Assembly: GCA_963844395.1 (NCBI GenBank)
Contig: CAWJNX010000002.1
Coordinates: forward strand, 1,240,001 to 1,304,000
DNA: 64,000 nucleotides
From: VRUE01 sp963844395
GTDB taxonomy: Bacteria; Actinomycetota; Thermoleophilia; Solirubrobacterales; 70-9
Direction of reading: 5' to 3'
Part shown: in pieces, positions 28,310-38,202 of the stretch
Position numbering within the stretch: position 1 is the stretch's first letter
Layout: every line of letters begins with the position of its first letter
Notes under the pieces: model-generated
What the model was told of the DNA's origin: nothing
Seen by the model: only the letters and a program-made list of their open reading frames with translations
Databases searched by the model: none
Program-made: the position numbers and the translations under genes

Positions 28310-28444
28310 TCTCCATAGAGACCTTAGGCGAACCTTGACAAATACACAGGCATATCGATATGGTCAACGCAGCCGCGAGCCAAGGGACGCGGGCCGGGTT
28401 GCGTGGGAGCGCCTGGGTCAAATCGCCAGGCACACGAGGAGAAT

Positions 28445-31400
28445 GTGACGGCAGAGGCAGGCACGGTACGGCTGGGCTGGGATACGGAGTTCCGGTCGCT
28501 GATCGGTGCAATCGGATTTTGCATCGGACTCGTAGCTCTGCTAGTTCTCGCCGCCCCCTCGCAGGCGGCGAGCAAACGCATTTTCGAAGAAGAATTCGGC
28601 CCCGCCGCCAAACCCACCTTCGTCACCCCCCAGGCCCTGGCCGTTGACTATGGCACGGGCGACCTCTACGTGATCGACATCGGCGCCAGTACCCTCAGCC
28701 GCTGGCATCCGGACGGCACCCCCTCGCCGTTCACCGCCCTCGGCACCAACGTGATCGACGGCATGCGCACCGGTGCGGTGAACGAATGCCCCACGGTTCC
28801 CGCCGACTGCGACGAAACGACCGGCAACGAAGGGCTCCTCGGCTTCAGCACTGGCGCCCAGGAAGTCCAGGTCGCGATCGACGAATCGGGCACCGCCACC
28901 GACGGCAACATCTACGTCACCAACACCAGCGGTCACCTGATCGACGTCTTCGCCGCCGACGGCCACTTCCTCGGCCAGCTGACCGAATTCAAGGAAGGGA
29001 CGCTGGCCGAAGGGGCCGAAGCCGAATTGGGGGAAGTCTGCGGCGTCGCCGTGGACCAGGATGGTGCCCTCTACGTCGGCGACTTCGGCAACGGGATCCA
29101 CAAGTACGTCTCCCAGGGCCTCCCTCATAACCCGCTCACCACCGCCGACAACGTCGCCAACTTCACCACCGTCAATAAGTCCTGCACGGTGGCCGCCGGC
29201 GCCGGCCCCAGTGACGGCTTCCTCTTCGTCCACTCCTGGGGAGAAGGAGAAGTCTTCAAGCTCGACAGTTCCACCGGCACGGAAGTCGGAGCCAACCCGA
29301 TCGCGACCGACAACCAGGTCACGGTCTCCGTCTTCCCCGCCACCGGCAACGTCTTCCTCAGTGAGGGCTTCGAAGAAATCAAAGAGCTCGACGCCTCGGG
29401 CGCCGAACCGATCGAAGTCTCCTTCGCCCAGCCCGCCAGCACCGTCGGTGGCTTTGCCCCGTCCGCCGCCGGCAACCGTCTTTACGTCACCCGCGAAGGA
29501 CAGACCCACGTCGAGGTCTTCGGCGCGCCCCTGCCCGTGGCGGACCTCGTCACGAATCCGGCGACCAACGTCACGGAAACCTCCGCGACGCTGGGCGGCA
29601 CGATCGTCCGTCAGGGCCTCGCCACCGAAGACTGCAGCTTCCAGTACATCAGCGACGCGGCCTACCAGGCAAACAAAGCAGCCAAAGCGGACCCCTTCAG
29701 CGGCGCCACTTCGCAGGCCTGCGCGGAGAGCAACGCCGCAATCGACGCCGGCGCCGAACCGTTCCCGGTCCACACCGACCTCACCGGCCTGGCGGCGGGA
29801 GAACTCTTCCACTTCCGGCTCAGCGCGACGACGGAAGCCGGCAGCGCTTTCGGAGGCGAGCAGACCTTCGCCACCACCGTGCCGCCGACGATCAAAGGCG
29901 AGCAGGCGAGCGCGATCACCGACTCAGAAGCGACGATCAAGCTCGCGATCAACCCCGAGTTCTACGCAACCACCTTCCACGTCGAGTACGGGCCGGGCTC
30001 CTCCTTCGCGCTGAGCACGCCGGAGACGGCGGTCGGCTCAGACGGCACCGACCATCAGCTCGTCGTCTCGCTCACCGGCCTAATCTCCGGGACGAGCTAT
30101 GAATGGCGCATTGTCGCCAGCAGCGCCAACGGCCTGGTCGGCGAAAGCGCCCCTCACTCCTTCACCACCTATCGGCCCTTCGTCCCCGACACCGCCTGCG
30201 CCAACCAGGCGCTGCGCAGCGGCCCCTCCTCGGCCCTGCCCGACTGCCGCGCCTATGAGATGGTCAGCCCGATCGACAAAAACGGCGAGGGGATCGTCGT
30301 CCGCGCCAACCTCAACAGCATAGACGACGCCTACATCCAGGCCACGCCCGACGGCGGCAAGATCGCCTACTCCTCGGCGGCGGCTTTCGCCGACCAGCTC
30401 TCCAGCCGCTACTACAACGAGTACATCGCCGCCCGCGGCGCCGGCGGCTGGATCACGAGCGGCGTCAATGCGCCGCTCGGCCTACAGGAAAGCGGCATCC
30501 ACACCGAACGCGACGTCAGCGGCTTCACCGAGGACCTCTGCAGCATGTGGCTCGTCAACTACAACACGACGCCGCTCAACCCTGACGGCCAGGCGGGCCT
30601 CAAGAACCTCTACCGCCGTCAGAACTGCCCGCCCGGGGTGGGGAGCTTCGAAACGCTGACCACCGCCGCGCCGCTGGGCCCGTTCCAGAAAGAATTCTTT
30701 GCGACCAACGACTCGGTGCGGGGTTTCTCGGCCGACGGCAAAGCCGCCTTCTTCGTCGCCCCAGCACCGCTCACGTCCGACGCCGCGACCACCAAAGAAC
30801 CCCAGATCTATCTCAACCTCGCCGACGACCCCGCGCCGCGGCTGCCGCACCTGGTCAGCATCCTGCCCGACGGAACGGCCGCCGCGGGAGGGGCGACGCC
30901 GGGCGCCGGGCCGGGGGTTTTGGGTTCGGGCAACCTGCACAACGCGGTCTCCGCCGACGGGCGGCGGATCTTCTGGACCGCCGCTAGCGACCAAGGCAAG
31001 ATCTACATACGGGAGAACCCGGGGGCGGCAGAAACTACGGAAGACGAAGGCGGTTCCTGCGTGCCGCATCCGACCCTGGCCTGCACGATCCCGGTCTCCG
31101 AAGGCAACACCGCGACCTTCTGGCACGCCAGCCGGAGCGGCTCGGCCGCCCTCTACACCGAAGGCAATCTCGGCGCCGGGGCGGCGAGCCTCCACAGCTT
31201 CGACGTCGCGACTCAGACGCGGACGCAACTGGCCGGCAAGGTCTATGGCCTGTCCGGGGCGAGCGAGGACCTGGCGCGGATCTACGTCGTCTCTGGCGAG
31301 GACCATGACGGGGCGGGTCCAGCGGCGGAAAACCAGCCCAACCTCTACCTCTACGAAGGCGGCGCCTTAACCCTTGTCGCGACGCTGAGGGCCGATGACC

Positions 31401-32368
31401 TTTTTATAGAATTGTCGGCCGCCAGCGCTGGTCCTAAAAGACGCACGACCCGGGTGACCCCCGACGGACGCCACCTTCTCTTCCAGTCGCGGGCCCCTCT
31501 GACCGGCTTCGACAACAGCGACGCCGAGACCGGCGAAGCGGCGGTGGAGGTCTTTGTATACGAGGCGGGCGGGGCGCTGCGCTGCGTGTCTTGCAATCCG
31601 GCCGGCATCCGGCCGACGGGCGGCGAGCTCCCCCGTCCCTACCGCAACCCACGTTTGCTGTTTGGAGGAAGCGGAATCAGGGCCGCCGCCTGGATCCCCA
31701 CCTGGGAACACTCGCTGCACGCCTCGCGAGTGCTCTCCGAGGACGGCAATCGCGTCTTCTTCCACAGCTTCGACACGCTGCTGCCGCGCGATACCAACGG
31801 CACGGTCCAGGACGTCTACCAGTGGGAGGCGCCGGGGACCGGAAGCTGCGACACGGCCGACGCGAACTACTTCGCGGCCAACGGCGGCTGCATCGATCTG
31901 ATCTCCTCGGGCAAGAGCACCGAAAGATCACTTTTCTTCGACGCCGATGCCGACGGCTCCGACGTCTTCTTCACCACCGCTTCCAGCCTCGTTCCCCAGG
32001 ACCCCGGTTTGATCGACCTCTACGACGCCCGCATCGACGGTGGCTACCCGCCGCCGGTAACGCCGGCGGCCTGCGAAGGCGAGGCCTGCCAGAGCCCGCC
32101 AGGGGCGCCTGAGGACGCCACCCGCGCCACTGCCGTCCACCACGGCCCCGGCGACGTCGTCTCGCGACGCAGCTGCCGCGCGATGGCCCGTCGCGCCGAC
32201 AAGCTCGGCGACCGTGCCAAGGGCCTGCGCAGCGCCGCCAAGCGCGCCGCCAACCCGGCCGCCGCCGATCGCCTGCGCCGCAAGGCGCGCCGGCGCGCCG
32301 AACAGGCAAATCGTGAATCGCGCGCCGCCAAACGGTGCAGGCGCGCCAACCGGAGGGCCGCACGATGA
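28445..32368 (+). CDS. Very large secreted beta-propeller / fibronectin-III surface protein
   Basis: 1307 aa from GTG 28445, which follows GAGGAG. Residues about 15-40 are a signal or anchor (LIGAIGFCIGLVALLVLAAPSQAA). About 45-350 is an NHL-type propeller (repeats such as PQALAVDYGTGDLYVIDIG and GVAVDQDGALYVGDFGNG). Two FN3-like domains follow (VTNPATNVTETSATLGGTIV; PPTIKGEQASAITDSEATIKLAI), then a long TolB/WD40-like propeller (VSADGRRIFWTAASD, VTPDGRHLLFQSR, LSEDGNRVFFHSFD). The last 65 residues are an Arg/Lys-rich helix. This plan is typical of large Thermoleophilia secreted proteins; the ligand is unknown. It ends in an ATGA overlap with the next gene. Confidence 0.85.
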   Translation: MTAEAGTVRLGWDTEFRSLIGAIGFCIGLVALLVLAAPSQAASKRIFEEEFGPAAKPTFVTPQALAVDYGTGDLYVIDIGASTLSRWHPDGTPSPFTALGTNVIDGMRTGAVNECPTVPADCDETTGNEGLLGFSTGAQEVQVAIDESGTATDGNIYVTNTSGHLIDVFAADGHFLGQLTEFKEGTLAEGAEAELGEVCGVAVDQDGALYVGDFGNGIHKYVSQGLPHNPLTTADNVANFTTVNKSCTVAAGAGPSDGFLFVHSWGEGEVFKLDSSTGTEVGANPIATDNQVTVSVFPATGNVFLSEGFEEIKELDASGAEPIEVSFAQPASTVGGFAPSAAGNRLYVTREGQTHVEVFGAPLPVADLVTNPATNVTETSATLGGTIVRQGLATEDCSFQYISDAAYQANKAAKADPFSGATSQACAESNAAIDAGAEPFPVHTDLTGLAAGELFHFRLSATTEAGSAFGGEQTFATTVPPTIKGEQASAITDSEATIKLAINPEFYATTFHVEYGPGSSFALSTPETAVGSDGTDHQLVVSLTGLISGTSYEWRIVASSANGLVGESAPHSFTTYRPFVPDTACANQALRSGPSSALPDCRAYEMVSPIDKNGEGIVVRANLNSIDDAYIQATPDGGKIAYSSAAAFADQLSSRYYNEYIAARGAGGWITSGVNAPLGLQESGIHTERDVSGFTEDLCSMWLVNYNTTPLNPDGQAGLKNLYRRQNCPPGVGSFETLTTAAPLGPFQKEFFATNDSVRGFSADGKAAFFVAPAPLTSDAATTKEPQIYLNLADDPAPRLPHLVSILPDGTAAAGGATPGAGPGVLGSGNLHNAVSADGRRIFWTAASDQGKIYIRENPGAAETTEDEGGSCVPHPTLACTIPVSEGNTATFWHASRSGSAALYTEGNLGAGAASLHSFDVATQTRTQLAGKVYGLSGASEDLARIYVVSGEDHDGAGPAAENQPNLYLYEGGALTLVATLRADDLFIELSAASAGPKRRTTRVTPDGRHLLFQSRAPLTGFDNSDAETGEAAVEVFVYEAGGALRCVSCNPAGIRPTGGELPRPYRNPRLLFGGSGIRAAAWIPTWEHSLHASRVLSEDGNRVFFHSFDTLLPRDTNGTVQDVYQWEAPGTGSCDTADANYFAANGGCIDLISSGKSTERSLFFDADADGSDVFFTTASSLVPQDPGLIDLYDARIDGGYPPPVTPAACEGEACQSPPGAPEDATRATAVHHGPGDVVSRRSCRAMARRADKLGDRAKGLRSAAKRAANPAAADRLRRKARRRAEQANRESRAAKRCRRANRRAAR

Positions 32369-35223
32369 GGAGCAGGCCGATCGCCAAGCTCCTCCTCGCC
32401 TGCGCGGCCATGCTCGCCCCCGCGCTCGCGGCTCCCGGTGCCCAGGCCGCCTTCGGCCTCAGCGTCTTCGAGGTCTCCTTCACCGACGAGAAAGGCTTCG
32501 AGCAGCGCCAGGCCGGCTCGCACCCTTTCGCGATGACCACCTTCTTCCGCGTCAACGTCAGCGAAGAAGGCGGCGAGACGTTCCCCGACGGGCGCCTGCG
32601 CGACGCCTTTGTCGAACAGATCGCCGGCTTCGTCGGCGATGCGACCGCCTATCCGCGTTGCAGCGCGATCGACTTCGTCGCCCCCCAACCCCTGTGCTCG
32701 CCCGAGACCGCCGTGGGCGTTCAGACCACCGGCCTGACCCCGGACGGCTGGGACATCCCAGGCCCCGTCTTCAACCTGGTACCTCCACCCGGCGCAGCGG
32801 CGCGGCTGGGCTTCCAGGCGGCCAACCAGAAGGTCACCATCGACGTCGCTGTCAACCCCGAGACCGACAACATCCTCGCCGCCTCGCGCAACGTCTCCGA
32901 GCAGGCGTACGTCTACGGCTCGACGATCCAGCTGTGGGGGAATCCCTCTGACCCCGAACACGACGATCTGCGCGGCTCCTGCGCGCAAAGCGCGAGCCTA
33001 ACCTTTATGTCCCTCGCCGAAGAACCAGAATTCGTGCCTTCCGGCAAATGCTCGGAGCCGGTCGCCCCGCGCGGCGCCTTCCTCACCCTGCCGACCCGCT
33101 GCGAGGGCGCCAACCTGACCAGCTACGCGGCCGACTCCTGGGAGAACCCGGGCGCCTTCCTCGCCAACGGCCTGCCCGACCTCACCGACCCCGCCTGGGT
33201 CACCGGCGGCTTCCAGTCGCCCCCATTCACGGGCTGCGGCAAACTCGGCTTCGATCCTACGATCGCGGCCAGGCCCACGTCGAGGGCGGCGCAGAGCCCT
33301 ACCGGTCTCGACTTCTCGCTCGAGATCGACGACGAGGGGCTGAAGAGCACCGAAGAGGGCGCGACCGGCGAGTCCCACGTTCGCAAAGCCGTCGTCACCC
33401 TGCCGGTGGGGATGACCGCCAACCCCTCGGTCGCTGAAGGGCTCGAGGTCTGCTCGGAGGGCGACCTGGCACGTGAGACCGCCTCCTCGGCGCCGGGCGC
33501 CGGCTGCCCGGAGGGGTCGAAGATCGGCACGATCGAAGTCCAGAGCCCGCTGATCGACGAAGCCCTACAGGGCTCCCTCTACCAGGCGACGCCCTACGCG
33601 AACCTGGCCGGCGACTCGCTGATCGCCTTCTACATGGTCGTCAAGAACTCCAACCTGGGGGTCCTCGTCAAGCAGCCGGTCAGGGTCGACGCCGACCCGC
33701 TGACCGGCCGGCTCGTCGCTACCGCGGATGAGATCCCACAGCTGCCCTTCAGCCACTTCCGCCTGCACTTCCGCGAGGGCGGGCGCAGCCCGCTGATCAC
33801 GCCGCCCAGCTGCGGCAGCCACGCGGTGGAGGCCGTGCTCTACCCCTGGTCGGGCGGCGCGCCGTTCCCCTCCAGCTCGAGCTTTGAGATAGTCGCGGGG
33901 CCGAACAACGGCGCCTGCCCCTCAGGAGCCGCGCCCTTCCACCCAGGCTTCGAGGCGGGCGCCGAAAACGACCAGGCGGGCTCCTTCACGCCCTTCTCGA
34001 TGCGCCTCACCCGCGCCGACGGCGAACAGGACATGACCCGCTTCTCGGCGAAGCTGCCGCCCGGCGTGGTGGCGAAGCTGGCCGGCACCAGCCAGTGCCG
34101 CGGCGCGGCGATCGCCGCCGCCAAGGACAAGACCGGCCTGCAGGAGCTCGCCGCGCCGAGTTGCCCGGCGAAATCCGCGATCGGCAACGTGATCGGCGGC
34201 GCCGGGGTCGGCTCGCAGCTCACCTACGTGCGGGGAAAGATCTACCTGGCCGGGCCGGTGGCCGGCGCCCCGCTGAGCGTGGTGGCGATCGTCCCCGCCG
34301 TCGCCGGCCCCTTCGACGTCGGCAACATCGTCGTGCGCCAGGCGCTGCGGGTCGATCCGCGGACCGCCGTGGTCAGCGCCGACGGTGCGATCTCGGACCG
34401 CTTGCCGCACATCCTCGCCGGCATCCCGCTGAACGTGCGCGACATCCGCGTCCACGTCGACAAACCGAACTTCACCCTCAACCCCACCTCCTGCGATGAG
34501 TACCAGACCCGGGCGACGCTGTGGGGAGGGGGCACCGCCCTGTTCCCGACGCCCGAGGCGCCGGTCGGCCTGGCCGCCCGCTTCCAGGCGGCCGCCTGCG
34601 CCTCGCTCGGCTTCAAGCCGGGGCTCTCGCTGCGGCTGCGCGGCGGCACGAGGCGCGGCGCCCACCCGGCCTTGCGCGGCGTCTTCCGGCCGCGTCCCGG
34701 CGACGCCAACCTGGAGAGCCTGGTCGTGCGCTTCCCGCGGTCGGCCTTCCTCGAGCAGGCCCACATCCGCACGATCTGCACCCGCGTGCAGTACGCGGCG
34801 GGCGGGGGCGACGGTCGCGGCTGCCCGAAAGGGGCGGTCTACGGCCGTGCCAGGGCGTTCAGCCCGCTGCTCGACGAACCGCTCGAAGGCCCCGTCTTCC
34901 TGCGCTCTTCAAACCACGAACTGCCCGACTTCGTCGCCGCCCTGCACGGCATCATCGACGTCGAGACGGTCGCCCGCATCGACTCCAAGAACGGCGGCAT
35001 CCGCGCCACCTTCACCAACCTGCCCGACGCCCCCCTGACCAAAGTCGTCGTCAACATGGAAGGCGGCAAAAAGGGCCTGATCGTCAACTCGACCAACCTC
35101 TGCCGCGGCAAGCACCGCGCCAACGCCCCGATGGTCGGCCACAACGGCAAGCGCAACACGATCAAGCCGGTGGTGCAGGCGAGCTGCAGAAGGATGCGTA
35201 AGGCGAACAAGAGCCACCCCTAA
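32365..35223 (+). CDS. Large secreted surface protein (952 aa), hypothetical
   Basis: The signal peptide is MRSRPIAKLLLACAAMLAPALAAPGAQAAF. The mature protein is rich in short beta-type blocks with recurrent phrases (VGVQTTGLTPDGWDIPGPVFNL, GTIEVQSPLIDEALQGSLYQ, AIGNVIGGAGVGSQLTYVRG, GRARAFSPLLDEPLEGPVFLRSS), showing at least three internal repeats of an approximately 220-residue unit built on 'G.I.V.SPL.DE.L.G..Y'. Many paired cysteines suggest disulfides outside the cell. It is translationally coupled (ATGA) to the propeller protein, so the two probably act together at the surface. No enzymatic motif is seen. Confidence 0.75.
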   Translation: MRSRPIAKLLLACAAMLAPALAAPGAQAAFGLSVFEVSFTDEKGFEQRQAGSHPFAMTTFFRVNVSEEGGETFPDGRLRDAFVEQIAGFVGDATAYPRCSAIDFVAPQPLCSPETAVGVQTTGLTPDGWDIPGPVFNLVPPPGAAARLGFQAANQKVTIDVAVNPETDNILAASRNVSEQAYVYGSTIQLWGNPSDPEHDDLRGSCAQSASLTFMSLAEEPEFVPSGKCSEPVAPRGAFLTLPTRCEGANLTSYAADSWENPGAFLANGLPDLTDPAWVTGGFQSPPFTGCGKLGFDPTIAARPTSRAAQSPTGLDFSLEIDDEGLKSTEEGATGESHVRKAVVTLPVGMTANPSVAEGLEVCSEGDLARETASSAPGAGCPEGSKIGTIEVQSPLIDEALQGSLYQATPYANLAGDSLIAFYMVVKNSNLGVLVKQPVRVDADPLTGRLVATADEIPQLPFSHFRLHFREGGRSPLITPPSCGSHAVEAVLYPWSGGAPFPSSSSFEIVAGPNNGACPSGAAPFHPGFEAGAENDQAGSFTPFSMRLTRADGEQDMTRFSAKLPPGVVAKLAGTSQCRGAAIAAAKDKTGLQELAAPSCPAKSAIGNVIGGAGVGSQLTYVRGKIYLAGPVAGAPLSVVAIVPAVAGPFDVGNIVVRQALRVDPRTAVVSADGAISDRLPHILAGIPLNVRDIRVHVDKPNFTLNPTSCDEYQTRATLWGGGTALFPTPEAPVGLAARFQAAACASLGFKPGLSLRLRGGTRRGAHPALRGVFRPRPGDANLESLVVRFPRSAFLEQAHIRTICTRVQYAAGGGDGRGCPKGAVYGRARAFSPLLDEPLEGPVFLRSSNHELPDFVAALHGIIDVETVARIDSKNGGIRATFTNLPDAPLTKVVVNMEGGKKGLIVNSTNLCRGKHRANAPMVGHNGKRNTIKPVVQASCRRMRKANKSHP

Positions 35224-35234
35224 AGGCTGGTAAT

Positions 35235-35274
35235 CGCCTCGCGTGCATCGAGGCGGTCTCGCCCTTTTCTATGG
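35235..35274 (+). terminator. Terminator hairpin after the surface-protein pair
   Basis: CGCCTCG (35235-35241), loop of 7, CGAGGCG (35249-35255), with a TTTT run shortly afterwards (35265-35268), 12 bases past the stop codon. Confidence 0.6.
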
Positions 35275-35275
35275 C

Positions 35276-35643
35276 TGCTGGACAGGCACGACCCCCTCCC
35301 GGGCTGAGGGTCGGCCTGAGATTTGTGCGCTAGCCGTGCTTGCTATCGATAGAACGGGAAGCGGGCTCTCTGCCTTGTCATCGTCATGCAGCTCACCTCC
35401 TCCAGGAACGTTGCCTGCAATGCGACTCAAGACCATCGAATAAACAGGAAAGTTCCAGTATTAGGTAAACAGCGAATCAAAGACAAGGATGCAGCGCGAC
35501 GCCGAAAGACAGGTGAGGCTGGCGCCGAAGTGATCGTCACGATGATGGGCTTCGAGAGAAGCGAGAGCCGGTTGCCGAGCGCATAACTTTGCCCACCCTC
35601 CGCCGCCAGCGCGTTCGTCTCGCGCGGTGCCGAAGCTAGCCAC
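35276..35643. other. Gap before leuS with no supported protein gene
   Basis: Lower-GC sequence than the flanks. The only distinctive element is on the minus strand: AGGAGGTG, 6 nt, ATG, then 14 codons (MTMTRQRARFPFYR) and a stop at 35343. On the plus strand the same site reads TCACCTCCTCC, complementary to a ribosome-binding site. I cannot say whether a small protein or RNA is made. Confidence 0.4.
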
Positions 35644-35649
35644 TAGCAT
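35644..35649 (+). promoter_or_regulatory. Putative -10 element (TAGCAT) of leuS
   Basis: TAGCAT (TANNNT) ends 8 nt before the leuS GTG. Too little leader remains for a T-box; the transcript is probably nearly leaderless. Confidence 0.35.
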
Positions 35650-35657
35650 CGCGATCC

Positions 35658-38147
35658 GTGGCCGGTTACGACCCGAAGACGATTGAGCGCAAGTGGCAGC
35701 AGGCGTGGGCCGAGGAGCGGACCTGGGAGGTTGCGAACCCTGGCCAGCCCGGACACAAGGGTGGGAAGCCGAAGTCCTACGTGCTGGAGATGCTGCCCTA
35801 CCCGTCGGGGGAGCCCCATGTCGGCCATCTCAAGTGCTACGCGGTCGGTGACGCGATCGCTCACTTCCGCCGCCGCCACGGCTTCGAGGTGATCCACCCG
35901 ATGGGCTACGACGCCTTCGGCCTGCCGGCCGAGAACAACGCGATCAAGACCGGCGAGCCCCCGCGCGAGGCGACCGAGCGCTCGATCGACTCCTTCCGTC
36001 GCCAGTTCCGCGAGTGGGGCATCTCGATCGACTGGTCGCGGGAGCTCGGCACCCATACCCCCGAGTACTACCGCTGGACCCAGTGGATATTCCTGCAACT
36101 GTTCGAGCGCGGCCTCGCCTACCGCGACGAGGCACCAGTGCAGTGGTGCCCAGTGGACGCCACCGTGCTCGCCAACGAGCAGGTGGTCGATGGCCGCTGC
36201 GAGCGCTGCGGCACGCCGGTCGAACAGCGTCGCCTCGAGCAGTGGTTCTTCAAGATCACCGACTACGCCGAGCGGCTACTCGCTGACTTCGACCTGCTCG
36301 AGTCCTGGCCCGAGCACGTGGTCACGATGCAGCGCAACTGGATCGGCCGCTCCGAAGGGGCCGAGGTCGTCTTCCGCTGCGAGGAGCCCGACCTCGATTT
36401 CCCCGTCTTCACGACCCGCCCCGACACCCTCTTCGGCGCCACCTTCTTCGTCCTCGCCCCCGAGCACCCCGAGCTGGAGCGGCTGGTCACCGGCACGCCG
36501 GCCGAGGCCGCGGTGCGCGAGTACCTCAACGACGTCGCCCGCGAGTCGGCCGAGGAGCGCGGCGACGAAGACCGGCCCAAGACCGGGGTGCCGCTCGGCC
36601 GCAGTGTCGTCAACCCGGTCAACGGCGAGCAGATCCCGATGTTCGTCGCCGACTACGTGCTGATGGAGTACGGGACCGGCGCGATCATGGCCGTCCCCGC
36701 CCACGACGCGCGCGACTACGAGTTCGCGAGGGCATTCGACCTGCCGATCAGGCGGGTGATCGATGGCGTCGACGACGAGGTTGCTCGCGACGACGAGGGT
36801 CTGCCCTACCCAGGCGACGGCCCGATGACCGGCTCCGGCCGCTTCGACGGCAAGGGCAACCGCGAGGCCTACGAGGAGATCGTCGAGTGGCTGGCCTCAG
36901 AGGGGCGTGGCGAAGCCGCCATCAACTACCGTCTGCGCGACTGGCTCGTCTCCCGTCAGCGCTACTGGGGGGCGCCGATCCCGGTCGTCTACTGCGAGGA
37001 GTGCGGGATCGTCCCCGTCCCCGACGACCAGCTCCCGGTCGAGCTGCCGGAGGTCGACGACTACGCGCCGCAGGGCCGCAGCCCGCTAGCCGCCGCCGAG
37101 GACTGGGTCGCCACCGAGTGCCCGCGCTGCGGGGCCGCCGCCCGTCGCGAGACCGACACGATGGACACCTTCGTCGACTCCTCCTGGTACTTCATCCGCT
37201 ACCTCGACCCGCGCAACGACGCGGCGGCCTGGGACCGCGCCGCGGCCGACCACTGGCTCCCCGTCGACCAGTACATCGGCGGTGTCGAGCACGCGATCCT
37301 GCACCTGATGTACGCCCGCTTCTTCACCAAGGCGCTTGCCGACCTCGGCCACCTCGGGGTGCAGGAGCCGTTCGCCAATCTCTTCACGCAGGGGATGATC
37401 ACCCGCGACGGGGCGAAGATGTCGAAGTCGAAGGGCAACACGGTCAGCCCGGCCGACTACGTCGAGCGCTACGGCGCCGACACGGCGCGCACCTACGTCT
37501 GCTTCATGGGGCCGCCGGAGCGCGGCGGCGATTGGTCCGACGAGGGCGTCGAGGGTGTCAACCGCTTCCTCTCCCGGCTCTGGCGGCTCTGCGAGGAGGT
37601 CGAGGGCAAGGGGACAAGCGAGATCGATCCCGCGGCCGTCGAGGGCGAGGCTCGCGAGCTGCTCGCCAAGTCCCACTGGGCGATCGACAAGGGGACGCGG
37701 GACTTCCAGCGCGGCTTCCAGTTCAACACCGCGATAGCCGCTGTGATGGAGCTGGTCAACGACGCCTACCGGGTCAAGGACACGCTTTACGCGGACGAGG
37801 CGGGCGCCGCGACGGTGCGCTTCGCCACCGCCACCGCGGCTTCGCTGGTCTTCCCCTTCGCGCCCCATCTCGGCGCCGAGGTCTGGGAGCGGCTGCGGGG
37901 CGGGCGGGTCTGGGAGGAGGCCTGGCCGGAGGCGGACCCAGAGCTGCTGAGCAGCGACACGGTGACCTTGATCGTCCAGGTCAACGGCAAGCTCCGCGAC
38001 CGGATCGAGGCGGCCGCCGACGCACCCGAGTCGGAGCTTCTCTCCCTCGCCCGCGAGAGCGAGAAGGTGCGCCGCCACCTCGACGGCAAGGAGGTCGTCA
38101 AGGAGATCGTCGTGCCCGGCAAGCTGGTGAACCTGGTGGTCCGCTGA
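35658..38147 (+). CDS. leuS: Leucine--tRNA ligase
   Basis: 829-aa class I synthetase with CP1 editing domain. The HIGH-type motif is HVGH in YPSGEPHVGHLKCYAVGD, the KMSKS loop is KMSKSKGNTVSPADYVE, and the editing domain has FTTRPDTLFGATFFVLAPEHP and MAVPAHDARDYEF with the conserved Asp. The DTMDTFVDSSWYFIRYLDP segment is characteristic of bacterial LeuRS. The anticodon-binding helices and C-terminal domain (LIVQVNGKLRDRIEA) are complete. Uninterrupted frame; GTG start. Confidence 0.98.
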   Translation: MAGYDPKTIERKWQQAWAEERTWEVANPGQPGHKGGKPKSYVLEMLPYPSGEPHVGHLKCYAVGDAIAHFRRRHGFEVIHPMGYDAFGLPAENNAIKTGEPPREATERSIDSFRRQFREWGISIDWSRELGTHTPEYYRWTQWIFLQLFERGLAYRDEAPVQWCPVDATVLANEQVVDGRCERCGTPVEQRRLEQWFFKITDYAERLLADFDLLESWPEHVVTMQRNWIGRSEGAEVVFRCEEPDLDFPVFTTRPDTLFGATFFVLAPEHPELERLVTGTPAEAAVREYLNDVARESAEERGDEDRPKTGVPLGRSVVNPVNGEQIPMFVADYVLMEYGTGAIMAVPAHDARDYEFARAFDLPIRRVIDGVDDEVARDDEGLPYPGDGPMTGSGRFDGKGNREAYEEIVEWLASEGRGEAAINYRLRDWLVSRQRYWGAPIPVVYCEECGIVPVPDDQLPVELPEVDDYAPQGRSPLAAAEDWVATECPRCGAAARRETDTMDTFVDSSWYFIRYLDPRNDAAAWDRAAADHWLPVDQYIGGVEHAILHLMYARFFTKALADLGHLGVQEPFANLFTQGMITRDGAKMSKSKGNTVSPADYVERYGADTARTYVCFMGPPERGGDWSDEGVEGVNRFLSRLWRLCEEVEGKGTSEIDPAAVEGEARELLAKSHWAIDKGTRDFQRGFQFNTAIAAVMELVNDAYRVKDTLYADEAGAATVRFATATAASLVFPFAPHLGAEVWERLRGGRVWEEAWPEADPELLSSDTVTLIVQVNGKLRDRIEAAADAPESELLSLARESEKVRRHLDGKEVVKEIVVPGKLVNLVVR

Positions 38148-38202
38148 CGCTGTTGACGGCGCGCCTGGTCTGCGGTCCGAGTATCTGGTACAAAGCGCCC
38201 GC

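Noticed and set aside
28541..29812. Minus-strand open frame of 423 codons opposite the propeller protein
   Set aside because: Mirror of a repetitive coding sequence; the plus-strand protein has clear repeats and a signal peptide.
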